This document shows, one piece after another, positions 1-9,722 of a stretch of DNA of 64,000 nucleotides; position 1 is the first letter of the stretch; each line of letters begins with the position of its first letter. A program made the translations under genes and the position numbers. The notes below the pieces were generated by a model. The model saw only the letters and a list, made by a program, of their open reading frames with translations. It had not been told where the DNA came from and made no database searches. Source of the DNA: a virus; the IMG/VR virus record IMGVR_UViG_3300040751_002893, positions 1 to 64,000 of that record. The stretch is one strand, 5' to 3'.

Positions 1-3000
1 ATTTTTCCAATACAATATCACTTGATGGATTGGAAGAGCCATTGGTGTCTGTTTCCACTATAACATTTGTTGCTCCTACATCAATATCTAATATTGTACC
101 GTCACTAACAGAACTGGCTTCTTTTATTTCAAACCCTAAAGACCCTAACCGCTCAGGTATTAAAGTTTCTACGACAGCATTCAAAATACCAGACTCTCCA
201 ATACCAAACACATTTCCGCTTGGATGGTTAGATACACCAATCAATGTTTGATAGTTTGTTGTCTCAGGAAGAATATCTCCAATAGCATCAGGTAAGAAGT
301 CATGTGTCTCACTATTCTTACGGAAGAACAGGTTGTTCTCTTTCTTACCACCAGCAACACTCACTATTTCGTAATTTTCCGTGAAATTTCCGTGGTTAAC
401 ACTTGAGGTAGTGGTTTGTATATTGGCGATGTTCATAGCACGTTTTGTGCGGCCATCTCTGTAAAGTCTGGCTGATTTTTTAGCAGCATCAGGGTAGCTT
501 CCAGTGTTTGGATGTCCAAAGATTCCTGTTAGACCATATTGAGGGTCTGTCAGGCCAAGAGCGCCATCAGAGTCTCCACCAGATTCAACAACAAGGAATC
601 TCCATGCTTCTGGTCTTGTGTAGAGGTTGTGAATGTTATTTGGAGGCGCTGTAGCTGCTTCCTCATCGTAAAGTGAAGTATCGTATCTATTCAAATCAAC
701 ATGTCTTGCTTGGTGGCCACCTACCCACTGTTGTGTAAAAGGACCTTGCAATGGGATATCATTTGAGAAGTCTGTTATATCTGTATGTAGGTTTGTTACG
801 ACAGCATCAGATTTATAGCCAGAGGATATTCTAGCGTTATAACCGGTTGTAATGGAGCCAGAATAGATCTCAAACGGAAGCTTAAATGCACCCTTTACAG
901 AATATTCATATGAATTCGTATCATCGATAGGAGTAAATGTTCCGCCCGGTGAACCTTCCGAATGTTTACCAACGTTAACGATAGTGTTGAACTTTTTCTT
1001 TTGGTTTGGTTTCTCAATATCATCACACTCAACAGGCAATTCAATACCTTGGCCTTCACCGGCTCCAACGAGAAGAACGTTGACAGGGAAACCTTCGCTT
1101 GATAATGCAGAGTGTCTTTGTGTTGTTGACCAAACATAGTCTCTATCTTTCTGTAGTGTTGAGTTAATACCCGGATGGAATGTTTGAGATATTACAGAGT
1201 TCATTTGTATTGTCTCAGAGAAACGACGGACACCGTATGTTGACGTTGTATATAAGCCGCTACTACCCGATACCGTTGTGCCCTCAGCATTGTTTCTATT
1301 ACCAATAACTTGTCTTATAGTCTCGCGCTCAGGGATATCGGTTCTCTCAGCACGTTCTCTTTGCCACAAACAGTTATCATTGTCTCCAGCACCAGCCTCA
1401 ATGGGAGCATGTCCAAACTCCCAACGGTATTTTGACTGACCGATACCAACTGCACGACCTTCTGTCGCTGTATGAGTTGTGATCAACGGGAACTTGTTTT
1501 GATATTTGTTTCTCTCAAACAGATGAGATTCGACAACATCGGAGATACCTTTTGAGAAGCGAACGCTCATTGGGAACATCTGAGATACCATATAGGATAC
1601 CGAAGAGTCAATCCATTTGAAGTATTCTGTAAATCTATCGAAGTCGGGGTCTTGCTCAACATCTTCGAAGAACATACGGCGAACGTGATTGAGTTTTTTG
1701 TATTCAAGGCGATATCGTTCAACAGCCTCACCCATAAGGTTTGACATTTCTTGTGCAGTTGAGAGTGTTCTCATCATCTCCTCAGAAATGGTTTGATACT
1801 TGCTCTTTTCAAGAGCGTAGAAATTATCACTTACATCTTCGTCTTCGATGAAGTATTCTTCTTGTTCTCCTTTGATAGTCACGCCATCAGCGCTATAACC
1901 AATCTCAGGAAGTTCTTTCTTTGATGAATATACGATTTCATTCGCAGCGATAGTTGTAGAAGCAGGGAAACCAAAGCCTTTTGCTCTGTGTTCACGTCTC
2001 ACAATATTGTCTATCCAACCATATCGTGTATCAGTTGAACCGCTTGATGCGTCAACAGCTATAAACTCACCAGAACCATCAGATGTTGACACCAATTCAA
2101 AGTCCCAATCTGCTGCTAATAATTCATAAGTTGGTATTTCGTAACCTTCCAAGTCTTTTGAGAACATTGTGGAAGGACGTGCTGTTCGCTTATTACCTTT
2201 GCTTGATACGTCTCTGTTGTGAAGTTTGACTTCATCATTACCAACATAGTCATACCATAGATTGAAACGACCTGCTTTGATATCTGTTTGTTCTAGAACA
2301 CTTCCTGTAAAGTTTGTTCTGTGTGAACCAACATAGAAGCGCTTTGCACTTGACAGATAAGCAGAGCCAGTTTCATAGTTTAGGCTTTGAGTCAAGAAGA
2401 ATTCATTTTTGACTGTATCAAAAGCATGGTTCACGCCGTAGAACTCAAGCACATAGTCTCGGTTTGACGAGGTTACAACATTACCAGCGATAGGATAGTC
2501 TTCTGGCTTTACTCTTACCGAGATATTCCAAGGTTCGTTTGAGTAAATTTCCTTATATACCGGACTCTCAAGTGTAATATTACCATCGTAATCTTTAAGC
2601 AAAAACTTTCCACTTGATGATTCAAGCTCATCTCTTACCAAATAGACTTGGAAGTTAGCAGTATCGTCACCATCGATTACTGTTTCCAAAGGATCTCCGT
2701 CGTTCAAAGTACCGATAATAAAACTTGACGAAACTTGAGAAGCACTTACGGTTGCAGGTCCTGTCGAACCAGACTGAAGTGTAAAGGTTGCTGTTGCGCC
2801 ATCTGCTCCAGTATAAGTTGTGTTCCCAAAATTTGCTGAGAATATATCGTTGAGGGCAGCGGTCAATTCATTTCTTATTGTGGTGTCACTCTTGGCATCT
2901 CCGAAAGGATTGACTGAAGTGAAGAATTGTAACCTATCATTTTGCTGGGCTGAGCCATAAGAATATAATTCAGGATAAGTACCGGCACTAGAACTTAAGT

Positions 3001-5974
3001 TTAACCCAGAGCCAGGAAAAACACTGCTTACCAAATCTCCAGAAGATGGAGAGCCAAAATAGTCATCATATCCAACTTTATACCATGCTAATATGTTACT
3101 GGGGTTAACTGAGGTCGGATTTACCCATTGGTTGTTTTTTGATGTATATTTTCCATTATCAGCCAAAAGTGAACCAGATCTAATTACAACATCTCCAATA
3201 GCTGACTGGTCATCAACGATGAGTCTAAACTCTTCAAAGTCATTTGTGAACCCGGTTCCTGCGGGAAAGGCCTCAGTTGAAAACAAGGTATTGTTTTTAT
3301 GAAGAGTGGCTTGATATCCTCCACCCGATGGGTCAGAGAAATCAAAATGAAATGATAAATGGTTCCATTCATCAGTATTACTAACAGCACTTGAGAAAGT
3401 TACATTGTCCGCCACACTACCGGTAACAATGGTAATTCTGATATCTCCGGAGCCAATGTGAGGAAGTACAGAAAGTCTTACCGTGCCACCAGAGTCTAAG
3501 AAAAATAATTGTTCAAGCGAAGATACTGTATCATTGGAATCTAGATAATACCAAAAAGAAAGAGAAAAATAATCATACCCTGCATTACTAACCTCTAAGC
3601 CTGTAAGCCCTGTACCTGTTCTAAAGCGACGATCTCCAGAGCCAGTGACTTTGAGGTTTAAACCATAAGAACCTGTATAAATAATATGGTCTATTGTTGA
3701 TGGATCTGTTGCTAAAGCCTGATTCGGATCAGCAGAAACAATAAGCGCTGTATCTGAGCCTGCTGTTAGCTCCAATATCGCTTGGTGTTCTAAACTAGAA
3801 CTTGTAACCATATCAAATGATATAGAGGCATATTGTGGAGTCTCAATTGTTGCAGATGAACCCCAAGTATAATCAGAAGCATCAGGTGCTGCAGTGTGCA
3901 TACCAAACACAGAGGCGCTTAGGAATGGTGTATCGAAGTGACCTTCATCGAAAAAACCAAGTTTCTTTGGTGCAATAATCGACACTTCACTTGACATAGC
4001 ATTATATTGCTCAAGTTTTTCATCTCCGGAGCCTGAAGTGTAGGTCAACGTGTGATTAACAGAGCTTGTTTGGAAGATAGAGCCGCCGAGATTCTCTTTC
4101 TTATTGAAATCAACATACTTCTTATTGAGGCTTGTATGTTTGAAAGCATCTGAGAAGTAGTGAGTTCCCTCATCTGTATATACATTTAGTTTGACCAGTT
4201 CATCATCGATACCAAAGCAACGAAGCATATTACGAATAGCACCCTCTGTTCCTTTATGTTTGTAGATATCTTCAAGGTTGTTGTAGATATTTGTATAGAT
4301 TTGGTTCTTGATATCAGTTACTTTCTTCTCAAATTGAACTTGATTGAGGTCTCGGTCACCAAAGGCTTCCAAAACGTCGGAGTCAGCAAAAAGGTTTGCT
4401 ACGATAAGACCTTTGTCTTCAAGCAAACGATCAGCGAATGGTAAGGGCTTGTAACTTGATTCGGGATATACTTTGTTCTTGAGATGAGGTAACGCTCCAA
4501 TTTGAACGTGAAGTGTGTCGAAGTAGCTTGCAATGATTTGATACAGCTTTTTTGTTGCGAAGTCATTTGCTTCATCTTCGTCTCTAATCCATTGTGGAAC
4601 CTTGTTGTATAGCAGAGCAGGGTTCTCAAGGTCATGAGCGCTACCAGAAGCCATGAGTTCTTCTTTGAGAGATACAACGTCAGCATGTGAGCTATAGATG
4701 ATTGGATCTTTAGGTTCAGATGTCAACAAACCAGACTCAACAAAAGCAGAGTCAGTTGAACGAGCACCAGAAGTATATCCAGTCCATGAGCCATTTACGA
4801 GGCGACCTGAATAGTCTAGTACGGTAGAGTCTATAGAAGTATTGCCAACAACGCCTTCGTTGAACTTATAATATACACCGAGATATACGTTTGCGTCATC
4901 TGTGTTTGTTCCACCGCCAACATGACGATACCAGTTGTTATAAATTTGTTTTGAGGTTCTTCGGGTCTTCCAATAACGGAAATCATCAATGCTTGCACTT
5001 AGCTTACCAGCGTATTGAACAGCGGATGAACCAGATGGTGAAGTTTGAAGAGCACCGATATAACCATTGATAAGACCGCCAATCTCGTTGATACCTGTTG
5101 AACCAAGAGATTTGCTCTCGTTAAGTTCTCCGTCAACATATAAACGGCCTGTGATAGTTGAAGAAGCAGAAACAAAGCTTAGAGCATAGTGGTGCCAATC
5201 AGATAATGATGAGGTTGTGACAGTAGCTGTTCCGATGGACTGTTCATAAAAACCATCAGTTCCAGATTGTAATGTCACGATGAAAGTGTCTTCGCCGTTT
5301 GCTGTACCAGATAGAGCAAGTGTAAAGCGGCCATAGTCAGATGAAGATGACGCTTCGCCATTCCAAAGGTCAAGTATAACTTCTTTCTCGGTCTTTGCAA
5401 GATCAAACGCGTCTTTCTTGAGCCAGAACTCTGTTGTGATACCTTGAGCCAAGTCCATCTTAAGGCTTGATACTCTGTTCTTTTCTTCATCATACACGAC
5501 AGACTTATCAAACCATTTTCTCAATTCAGAGTTTGTGTTCTCATCAGGAACGTGAATACCACCTCTCATAAAGATGTATTCATTACTATCAGACAAACCA
5601 TAACCATCAGCTTCAGACTGTTGAGTTCCCCATCCACCGTGTGATAGGTTGATGTAGCCGTTTGTCTTTGGGTATCGGTTATCTAAAATATACTTGTCAA
5701 GATAAGACGATGAGAGTTCGAATTGAAGCTTCTCATTCTCAGAGCCATCATATGGATACTCGTTATGAATCCTTTCAATGGCGTTCTTATAATATTCTTC
5801 GGCTGAACCAAACTTTGCAAAGTTGGATGCTGATGCGAAGTCAATGAACGGTTGGAACGTTTCATTTCGCTGTGTTGTTGAGAGAACGAAGTCTTTTGAC
5901 TCTACATCTGCACTTCCACTAGAAGCATTCTCAACTGTCTTTGTCTTGTTGTTAAATAAACTTTTAATACTCAT
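1..5974 (-). CDS. Giant virion protein with LamG/concanavalin A-like domains (3' end cut by window edge)
   Basis: The reading frame opens at an ATG at 5974 and stays open to the window edge, giving at least 1990 residues. Two lectin-like jelly-roll segments are visible: residues about 180-335 (TEFWLKK, WHHYALSF, LYVDGEL, DDFRYWK) and about 795-910 (SLSFWYYLD, EWNHLSFHFD). These match the LamG/concanavalin A-like fold that binds sugars or forms fibre modules. The rest is rich in Ser, Thr, Gly and Asn, as in extracellular phage proteins. It overlaps the 497-aa structural gene upstream by 11 bp and lies at the end of the baseplate cluster, so a tail fibre, baseplate or adsorption role is inferred. 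The C-terminus is outside the window. Confidence 0.85.
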   Translation of the reverse strand, partial: MSIKSLFNNKTKTVENASSGSADVESKDFVLSTTQRNETFQPFIDFASASNFAKFGSAEEYYKNAIERIHNEYPYDGSENEKLQFELSSSYLDKYILDNRYPKTNGYINLSHGGWGTQQSEADGYGLSDSNEYIFMRGGIHVPDENTNSELRKWFDKSVVYDEEKNRVSSLKMDLAQGITTEFWLKKDAFDLAKTEKEVILDLWNGEASSSSDYGRFTLALSGTANGEDTFIVTLQSGTDGFYEQSIGTATVTTSSLSDWHHYALSFVSASSTITGRLYVDGELNESKSLGSTGINEIGGLINGYIGALQTSPSGSSAVQYAGKLSASIDDFRYWKTRRTSKQIYNNWYRHVGGGTNTDDANVYLGVYYKFNEGVVGNTSIDSTVLDYSGRLVNGSWTGYTSGARSTDSAFVESGLLTSEPKDPIIYSSHADVVSLKEELMASGSAHDLENPALLYNKVPQWIRDEDEANDFATKKLYQIIASYFDTLHVQIGALPHLKNKVYPESSYKPLPFADRLLEDKGLIVANLFADSDVLEAFGDRDLNQVQFEKKVTDIKNQIYTNIYNNLEDIYKHKGTEGAIRNMLRCFGIDDELVKLNVYTDEGTHYFSDAFKHTSLNKKYVDFNKKENLGGSIFQTSSVNHTLTYTSGSGDEKLEQYNAMSSEVSIIAPKKLGFFDEGHFDTPFLSASVFGMHTAAPDASDYTWGSSATIETPQYASISFDMVTSSSLEHQAILELTAGSDTALIVSADPNQALATDPSTIDHIIYTGSYGLNLKVTGSGDRRFRTGTGLTGLEVSNAGYDYFSLSFWYYLDSNDTVSSLEQLFFLDSGGTVRLSVLPHIGSGDIRITIVTGSVADNVTFSSAVSNTDEWNHLSFHFDFSDPSGGGYQATLHKNNTLFSTEAFPAGTGFTNDFEEFRLIVDDQSAIGDVVIRSGSLLADNGKYTSKNNQWVNPTSVNPSNILAWYKVGYDDYFGSPSSGDLVSSVFPGSGLNLSSSAGTYPELYSYGSAQQNDRLQFFTSVNPFGDAKSDTTIRNELTAALNDIFSANFGNTTYTGADGATATFTLQSGSTGPATVSASQVSSSFIIGTLNDGDPLETVIDGDDTANFQVYLVRDELESSSGKFLLKDYDGNITLESPVYKEIYSNEPWNISVRVKPEDYPIAGNVVTSSNRDYVLEFYGVNHAFDTVKNEFFLTQSLNYETGSAYLSSAKRFYVGSHRTNFTGSVLEQTDIKAGRFNLWYDYVGNDEVKLHNRDVSSKGNKRTARPSTMFSKDLEGYEIPTYELLAADWDFELVSTSDGSGEFIAVDASSGSTDTRYGWIDNIVRREHRAKGFGFPASTTIAANEIVYSSKKELPEIGYSADGVTIKGEQEEYFIEDEDVSDNFYALEKSKYQTISEEMMRTLSTAQEMSNLMGEAVERYRLEYKKLNHVRRMFFEDVEQDPDFDRFTEYFKWIDSSVSYMVSQMFPMSVRFSKGISDVVESHLFERNKYQNKFPLITTHTATEGRAVGIGQSKYRWEFGHAPIEAGAGDNDNCLWQRERAERTDIPERETIRQVIGNRNNAEGTTVSGSSGLYTTSTYGVRRFSETIQMNSVISQTFHPGINSTLQKDRDYVWSTTQRHSALSSEGFPVNVLLVGAGEGQGIELPVECDDIEKPNQKKKFNTIVNVGKHSEGSPGGTFTPIDDTNSYEYSVKGAFKLPFEIYSGSITTGYNARISSGYKSDAVVTNLHTDITDFSNDIPLQGPFTQQWVGGHQARHVDLNRYDTSLYDEEAATAPPNNIHNLYTRPEAWRFLVVESGGDSDGALGLTDPQYGLTGIFGHPNTGSYPDAAKKSARLYRDGRTKRAMNIANIQTTTSSVNHGNFTENYEIVSVAGGKKENNLFFRKNSETHDFLPDAIGDILPETTNYQTLIGVSNHPSGNVFGIGESGILNAVVETLIPERLGSLGFEIKEASSVSDGTILDIDVGATNVIVETDTNGSSNPSSDIVLEK

Positions 5975-7457
5975 CTTGTTCTACTCTGATTTTAAATGTA
6001 TAAGGCTGTTCTCTGTATGACGATAGTGAGTCTTCGTAGAAAGACAACTTCAACTCGTAAGTATATCCAGCCTCTAATAAGTCCATATCTAAATCAAAGT
6101 AGTTTCCATCAGAGTCATATGAAAGCATGGTCTCAGCAGTTGAGCCAGTTCCGTATGGTATCACTATCTTCTTATCTTGTGCTCTCGTTATTTGATACGA
6201 TGCACTTTCTATCAATGTGTTCTCCGGTGTTGACTTAGCAACAGTATAAATGTTCGGAGACCAATTCTTTTCTCTCACATAAAGTTGGAAACGCTCGGTT
6301 TGACCTCTTGTGTATTTTGGCTTGAGGTTCTTGACGTTCACAACATACTTGGTGTTTGGATTATAGTTTGAGAAGCTATGGTCATTAGGAACGATAACCG
6401 AACCTGTATGGAGTTCACTTCCAGACATTGTCCAAACATCAACAAGGTATGGATAGGTTGTATCAACAGCACCGCCTGTTACAGAAAAGGTTGCCTTGTA
6501 AACACCAATGTCTTCTCGTGATGCAGAAAGAAAATTTACCGCATTGTTGGAACTATCACGAAAATAAAGCGCGTCACCTTCAGGGGCAGACCCAGAAGAC
6601 TTGTAAAGGTTTAGAACGGGTCTAGCAGCAGAACTTCCAGCAATATCGCGAAGTTTTCCCCTAATGTAGTTATACATATAAAGTGTGTTTAGGTTCTCAG
6701 CAGCAGGAGCAAGAGAAGAACTGAAATAGAAATTACCACGGTTGTCTCGTCTTGTTGAGTCCCAACGTGCTTCCAATACAGGTCTATCGAAGAAATGTTC
6801 GGAAGAACGAGCAAAGAACTTCTTTGTATAATATGATATCTCAGCACCAGAAGGGTTTGCTGATGAGGATGCTTCATATGAAGATGAAAGTTTGATACCA
6901 AAACCATGGTTTTCTTTTGTAGTATCCAGCCATTCTTCTACAAGACTTGTAACGTTGACATCAACATCTTCGTCGCCTTTGTCAAATGAAGCAAGAAAAA
7001 ACGGAGAAGCATGATAGTCTCCACCTTGCTCATCCCATGCAGCACCAGAAGATGCATTGACCCAGTTTGAACCAATACCTCCATATGTCTCATCAGAATA
7101 GTTCTCCATATCAAGACCATTTCCTTCTTCCCAAGACGCAGATACAGCGAGAATCTCAAGGTCGTAGTTCTTTGGGAGAGTCCACGGATGACGAGCGTTG
7201 AACATCTTGAGGTGATATGTTACACCTGTGCTTGGAATAACTCCGTTGTCAATATCTGTTTGGATATCATCAACTGGAAACTTGATCAAGATGCGAGCGA
7301 GTTCTGTCGAAGTTGAACTTTCCTGTGCATAGATTGAGAACACTTCAAGGATATCTGCTTGGCCCATATTAGAGCCTGTGCCTCTAACTGTGAGGTTTTC
7401 TTGAAATGCATTTGTTATTGTATTGTCCGCTTCTGCGAAATATCTTTTAATTGCCAT
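5964..7457 (-). CDS. Virion structural protein, 497 aa, baseplate cluster
   Basis: The protein starts MAIKRYFAEADNTITNAF and has a first half like the DNRLRE-type or CBM-like beta domains that describe a regular series of beta strands (VDVNVTSLVEEWL, GFGIKLSSS). The second half contains repeated beta-rich segments without enzyme motifs. The ATG overlaps the last base of the gp6-like gene, so the two are translationally coupled, and the giant LamG protein follows. Position between gp6-like and fibre-like genes suggests an outer baseplate or fibre-attachment protein. No exact family name can be given from sequence alone. Confidence 0.75.
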   Translation of the reverse strand: MAIKRYFAEADNTITNAFQENLTVRGTGSNMGQADILEVFSIYAQESSTSTELARILIKFPVDDIQTDIDNGVIPSTGVTYHLKMFNARHPWTLPKNYDLEILAVSASWEEGNGLDMENYSDETYGGIGSNWVNASSGAAWDEQGGDYHASPFFLASFDKGDEDVDVNVTSLVEEWLDTTKENHGFGIKLSSSYEASSSANPSGAEISYYTKKFFARSSEHFFDRPVLEARWDSTRRDNRGNFYFSSSLAPAAENLNTLYMYNYIRGKLRDIAGSSAARPVLNLYKSSGSAPEGDALYFRDSSNNAVNFLSASREDIGVYKATFSVTGGAVDTTYPYLVDVWTMSGSELHTGSVIVPNDHSFSNYNPNTKYVVNVKNLKPKYTRGQTERFQLYVREKNWSPNIYTVAKSTPENTLIESASYQITRAQDKKIVIPYGTGSTAETMLSYDSDGNYFDLDMDLLEAGYTYELKLSFYEDSLSSYREQPYTFKIRVEQDEY

Positions 7458-9256
7458 TACTTTGCTATCCCTTTGATGTCTTCGTCTGGAAATCTAAGTT
7501 CCAAGATTGTATTGTCTGGTGTATGAAAGAACGTGCCGTCTTTGGAAAGAACCTTGTCCATATCTAAGTTAACGCTTGAATATGCGCCACCTGTTTTGTT
7601 ATATACCTTCACCTTGCGCACGTCAACAACACCGTCTACTCTGTTTAGAATCTCATACACTCTTGTCACGTAAAGCGGTTCTCCAATATACATCTTATCG
7701 CTATATAAGCTTTTGACCTCACTAATACACTGTCTAAGAACTGCGTCTTGTGAGAAACGCTTATCAACCATTACGGTGAACTCAATGCGAAAGTTAACTA
7801 TCTTAGGATCATATATCTCAATCTGATCGTTCATCGCTTTGTATTGGTTGAGCCAGTTTTTGATATTGTTCTTGGTTGTTGAATTGGTCATCTCCAAAAT
7901 GCCGTTATTATTTTGAGAAATTACATAAAGTGACAACTTTCTGTTTGTCGATGAAGGGTCATTGATGATATTAGCTCTTGAAACTGCACCATATTGAGGA
8001 GGCATATTGTATACCAGTGACTCGTAGTCTTGTTTTGTGACCGCTCTATTCTGTGTAGCGTAATGAGACTTTGCTCTCTGTTTAAGTTCTTCGGTTGAGA
8101 TATCGACATTGATTGAGGTTATTGGGTCATCATTGTTAACCTCCAACGAACTCTCAACAAATAGTCTTTGTGAGTTTGTGAGAACTGTGATATCATCAAA
8201 TATAAACGTCTTTGTACCAACGTTTGAGATACTGTTAGCTGCTACGTTCGTGCTCTGTGGAGAGTTTGAGCGATATACAATTGACAACTGAGTGTTTGAT
8301 GGTGCTATACCGAGCTTATTGGTCGACAAAAGCTTTGTAGGATCGAAAGATTTGGAACTAACATAATCTTTGCCTTGCATTTTGAGAGCTACTCTAGACG
8401 GATCTGTGATACCACCATCGTCTTCGTCCTCAGAACCAAAACCAAATTGAAGATATGTCCCAGTATCATCTTGTTCAACAGTGAACCTTCTTGTGGTTGC
8501 AAATGGCTTGAGAATAGAGCGAACGCCATCGGTGGCTGCATTTTGATTTGTGGTCTCAACGAATACCACTTCTTGAGAAAGGTTATCAACTTCATAATAT
8601 CGGTTGCCTTCGGTGTCATACACAGAAATGATTTGAGATATATTTGATGCCCCAACACGAACTTTTTTGAAGCGCTCAAAAGCAGAATTCAGAAGGTCAA
8701 CAGTTGCAATATTCAATACACCAGATTGAACTTGACCGAAGTTACGAACAGCAAAATAAGTTGTTGCTCCAGTTGAAGAGTCGAATCTAGCTGCTACGAT
8801 ATCCGATGATGCATCCGCAAAGTCCACATCTTCTGAGAGTATGAAGTTACCTCCGTCTGATGTTGAGAACGAAGTCCCTGCTTTCAATATTGGAAGATAA
8901 GTTTGATCAGGTGCTGTGCCGTCGGTATTAGCGGGGCACAAAATGAATAGAGAAACAGTTCCAAATGATGATGGGGTTCCTGCAAACTTGTATCCCAATG
9001 CTCTCGCATGCTTTCTGATATTATCAAATTCAAGCGAAGTATCTAGGAAGCTTTCATTTACATGATAGTCCAGATAATATGATAAAATGTCACCTGTATA
9101 TGCTACGGTGTCTAATACAAGAGATCCAAAAGAAGCCGCTGAGAAGTCTCTGTATCCATCCGGATAGTATCTCTTTGCGTATTCAACCAAGTCTTGTTTG
9201 ATGCTCTCAAAGTCTCTGCTTGTGTATTTAACTGCTATGTTCTTATTTTTTGGCAT
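7457..9256 (-). CDS. Baseplate wedge protein, T4 gp6-like (baseplate J family)
   Basis: This 599-aa protein matches the layout of T4 gp6 and related baseplate J proteins, which form the wedge ring around the tail hub. The N-terminus (KYTSRDFESIKQDLVEYAKR, then FSAASFGSLVLDTVAYTGD) is the typical opening of the gp6 family in marine T4-like phages. The C-terminal part holds the J-like region (AVTKQDYESLVYNMP; YVTRVYEILNRVDGVVDVR). I chose the ATG at 9256 because it has a GAGGG site, and an upstream TTG has none. It lies directly downstream of gp25, an order common in T4-like phages. Confidence 0.88.
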   Translation of the reverse strand: MPKNKNIAVKYTSRDFESIKQDLVEYAKRYYPDGYRDFSAASFGSLVLDTVAYTGDILSYYLDYHVNESFLDTSLEFDNIRKHARALGYKFAGTPSSFGTVSLFILCPANTDGTAPDQTYLPILKAGTSFSTSDGGNFILSEDVDFADASSDIVAARFDSSTGATTYFAVRNFGQVQSGVLNIATVDLLNSAFERFKKVRVGASNISQIISVYDTEGNRYYEVDNLSQEVVFVETTNQNAATDGVRSILKPFATTRRFTVEQDDTGTYLQFGFGSEDEDDGGITDPSRVALKMQGKDYVSSKSFDPTKLLSTNKLGIAPSNTQLSIVYRSNSPQSTNVAANSISNVGTKTFIFDDITVLTNSQRLFVESSLEVNNDDPITSINVDISTEELKQRAKSHYATQNRAVTKQDYESLVYNMPPQYGAVSRANIINDPSSTNRKLSLYVISQNNNGILEMTNSTTKNNIKNWLNQYKAMNDQIEIYDPKIVNFRIEFTVMVDKRFSQDAVLRQCISEVKSLYSDKMYIGEPLYVTRVYEILNRVDGVVDVRKVKVYNKTGGAYSSVNLDMDKVLSKDGTFFHTPDNTILELRFPDEDIKGIAK

Positions 9257-9298
9257 GCACAACCCTCTTAACTACAATAAGTAGTTTTGCTTGTTATT

Positions 9299-9721
9299 TT
9301 AAAGTGAGTTGTTATTAACTTCACTGACTGTCAAGTTAAATACTGTTGAGGTGCCTGAGTTATCAACTGAATAGCGGATCTTAACATTCAACATATTATC
9401 AAATTGAGAGCCACCGATCTCCAACTCTTGTATTGTTATATAAGGCACATATGTGCGAACTTGAGACAAGATGTTCTCGCGGAGAGGAGGAAGGTTACCA
9501 AACCCTCTATCGATTGTTGTCTCGTTCTCAAAAAGATAGTTTCTCATTCCAACACCAAAATTTGGAAACATAATTCGTTCTCCGGGTGATGTCAAGAGAA
9601 CCATTTTAAGATTTTGATCTACAACCTTTGTTAGATCTGTAAGAGCGAGTTCTGAGTATGCTCCTGTCTCTTCATTAATCTGCAATGGAAATTGCGGTGC
9701 TAGTCTTGTTGGTATAGCCAT
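9299..9721 (-). CDS. Baseplate protein gp25-like (GPW/gp25 family)
   Basis: A 140-aa protein with the gp25 lysozyme-like baseplate fold. The signature runs from about residue 38 to 75 (KMVLLTSPGERIMFPNFGVG followed by RNYLFE). gp25 joins wedges to the sheath and helps start sheath assembly. The ATG at 9721 follows a strong AGGAGG site that overlaps the stop of the 2186-aa gene, showing coupled translation. Upstream in-frame starts would encode residues unlike the family. Length is normal for gp25. Confidence 0.92.
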   Translation of the reverse strand: MAIPTRLAPQFPLQINEETGAYSELALTDLTKVVDQNLKMVLLTSPGERIMFPNFGVGMRNYLFENETTIDRGFGNLPPLRENILSQVRTYVPYITIQELEIGGSQFDNMLNVKIRYSVDNSGTSTVFNLTVSEVNNNSL

Positions 9722-9722
9722 C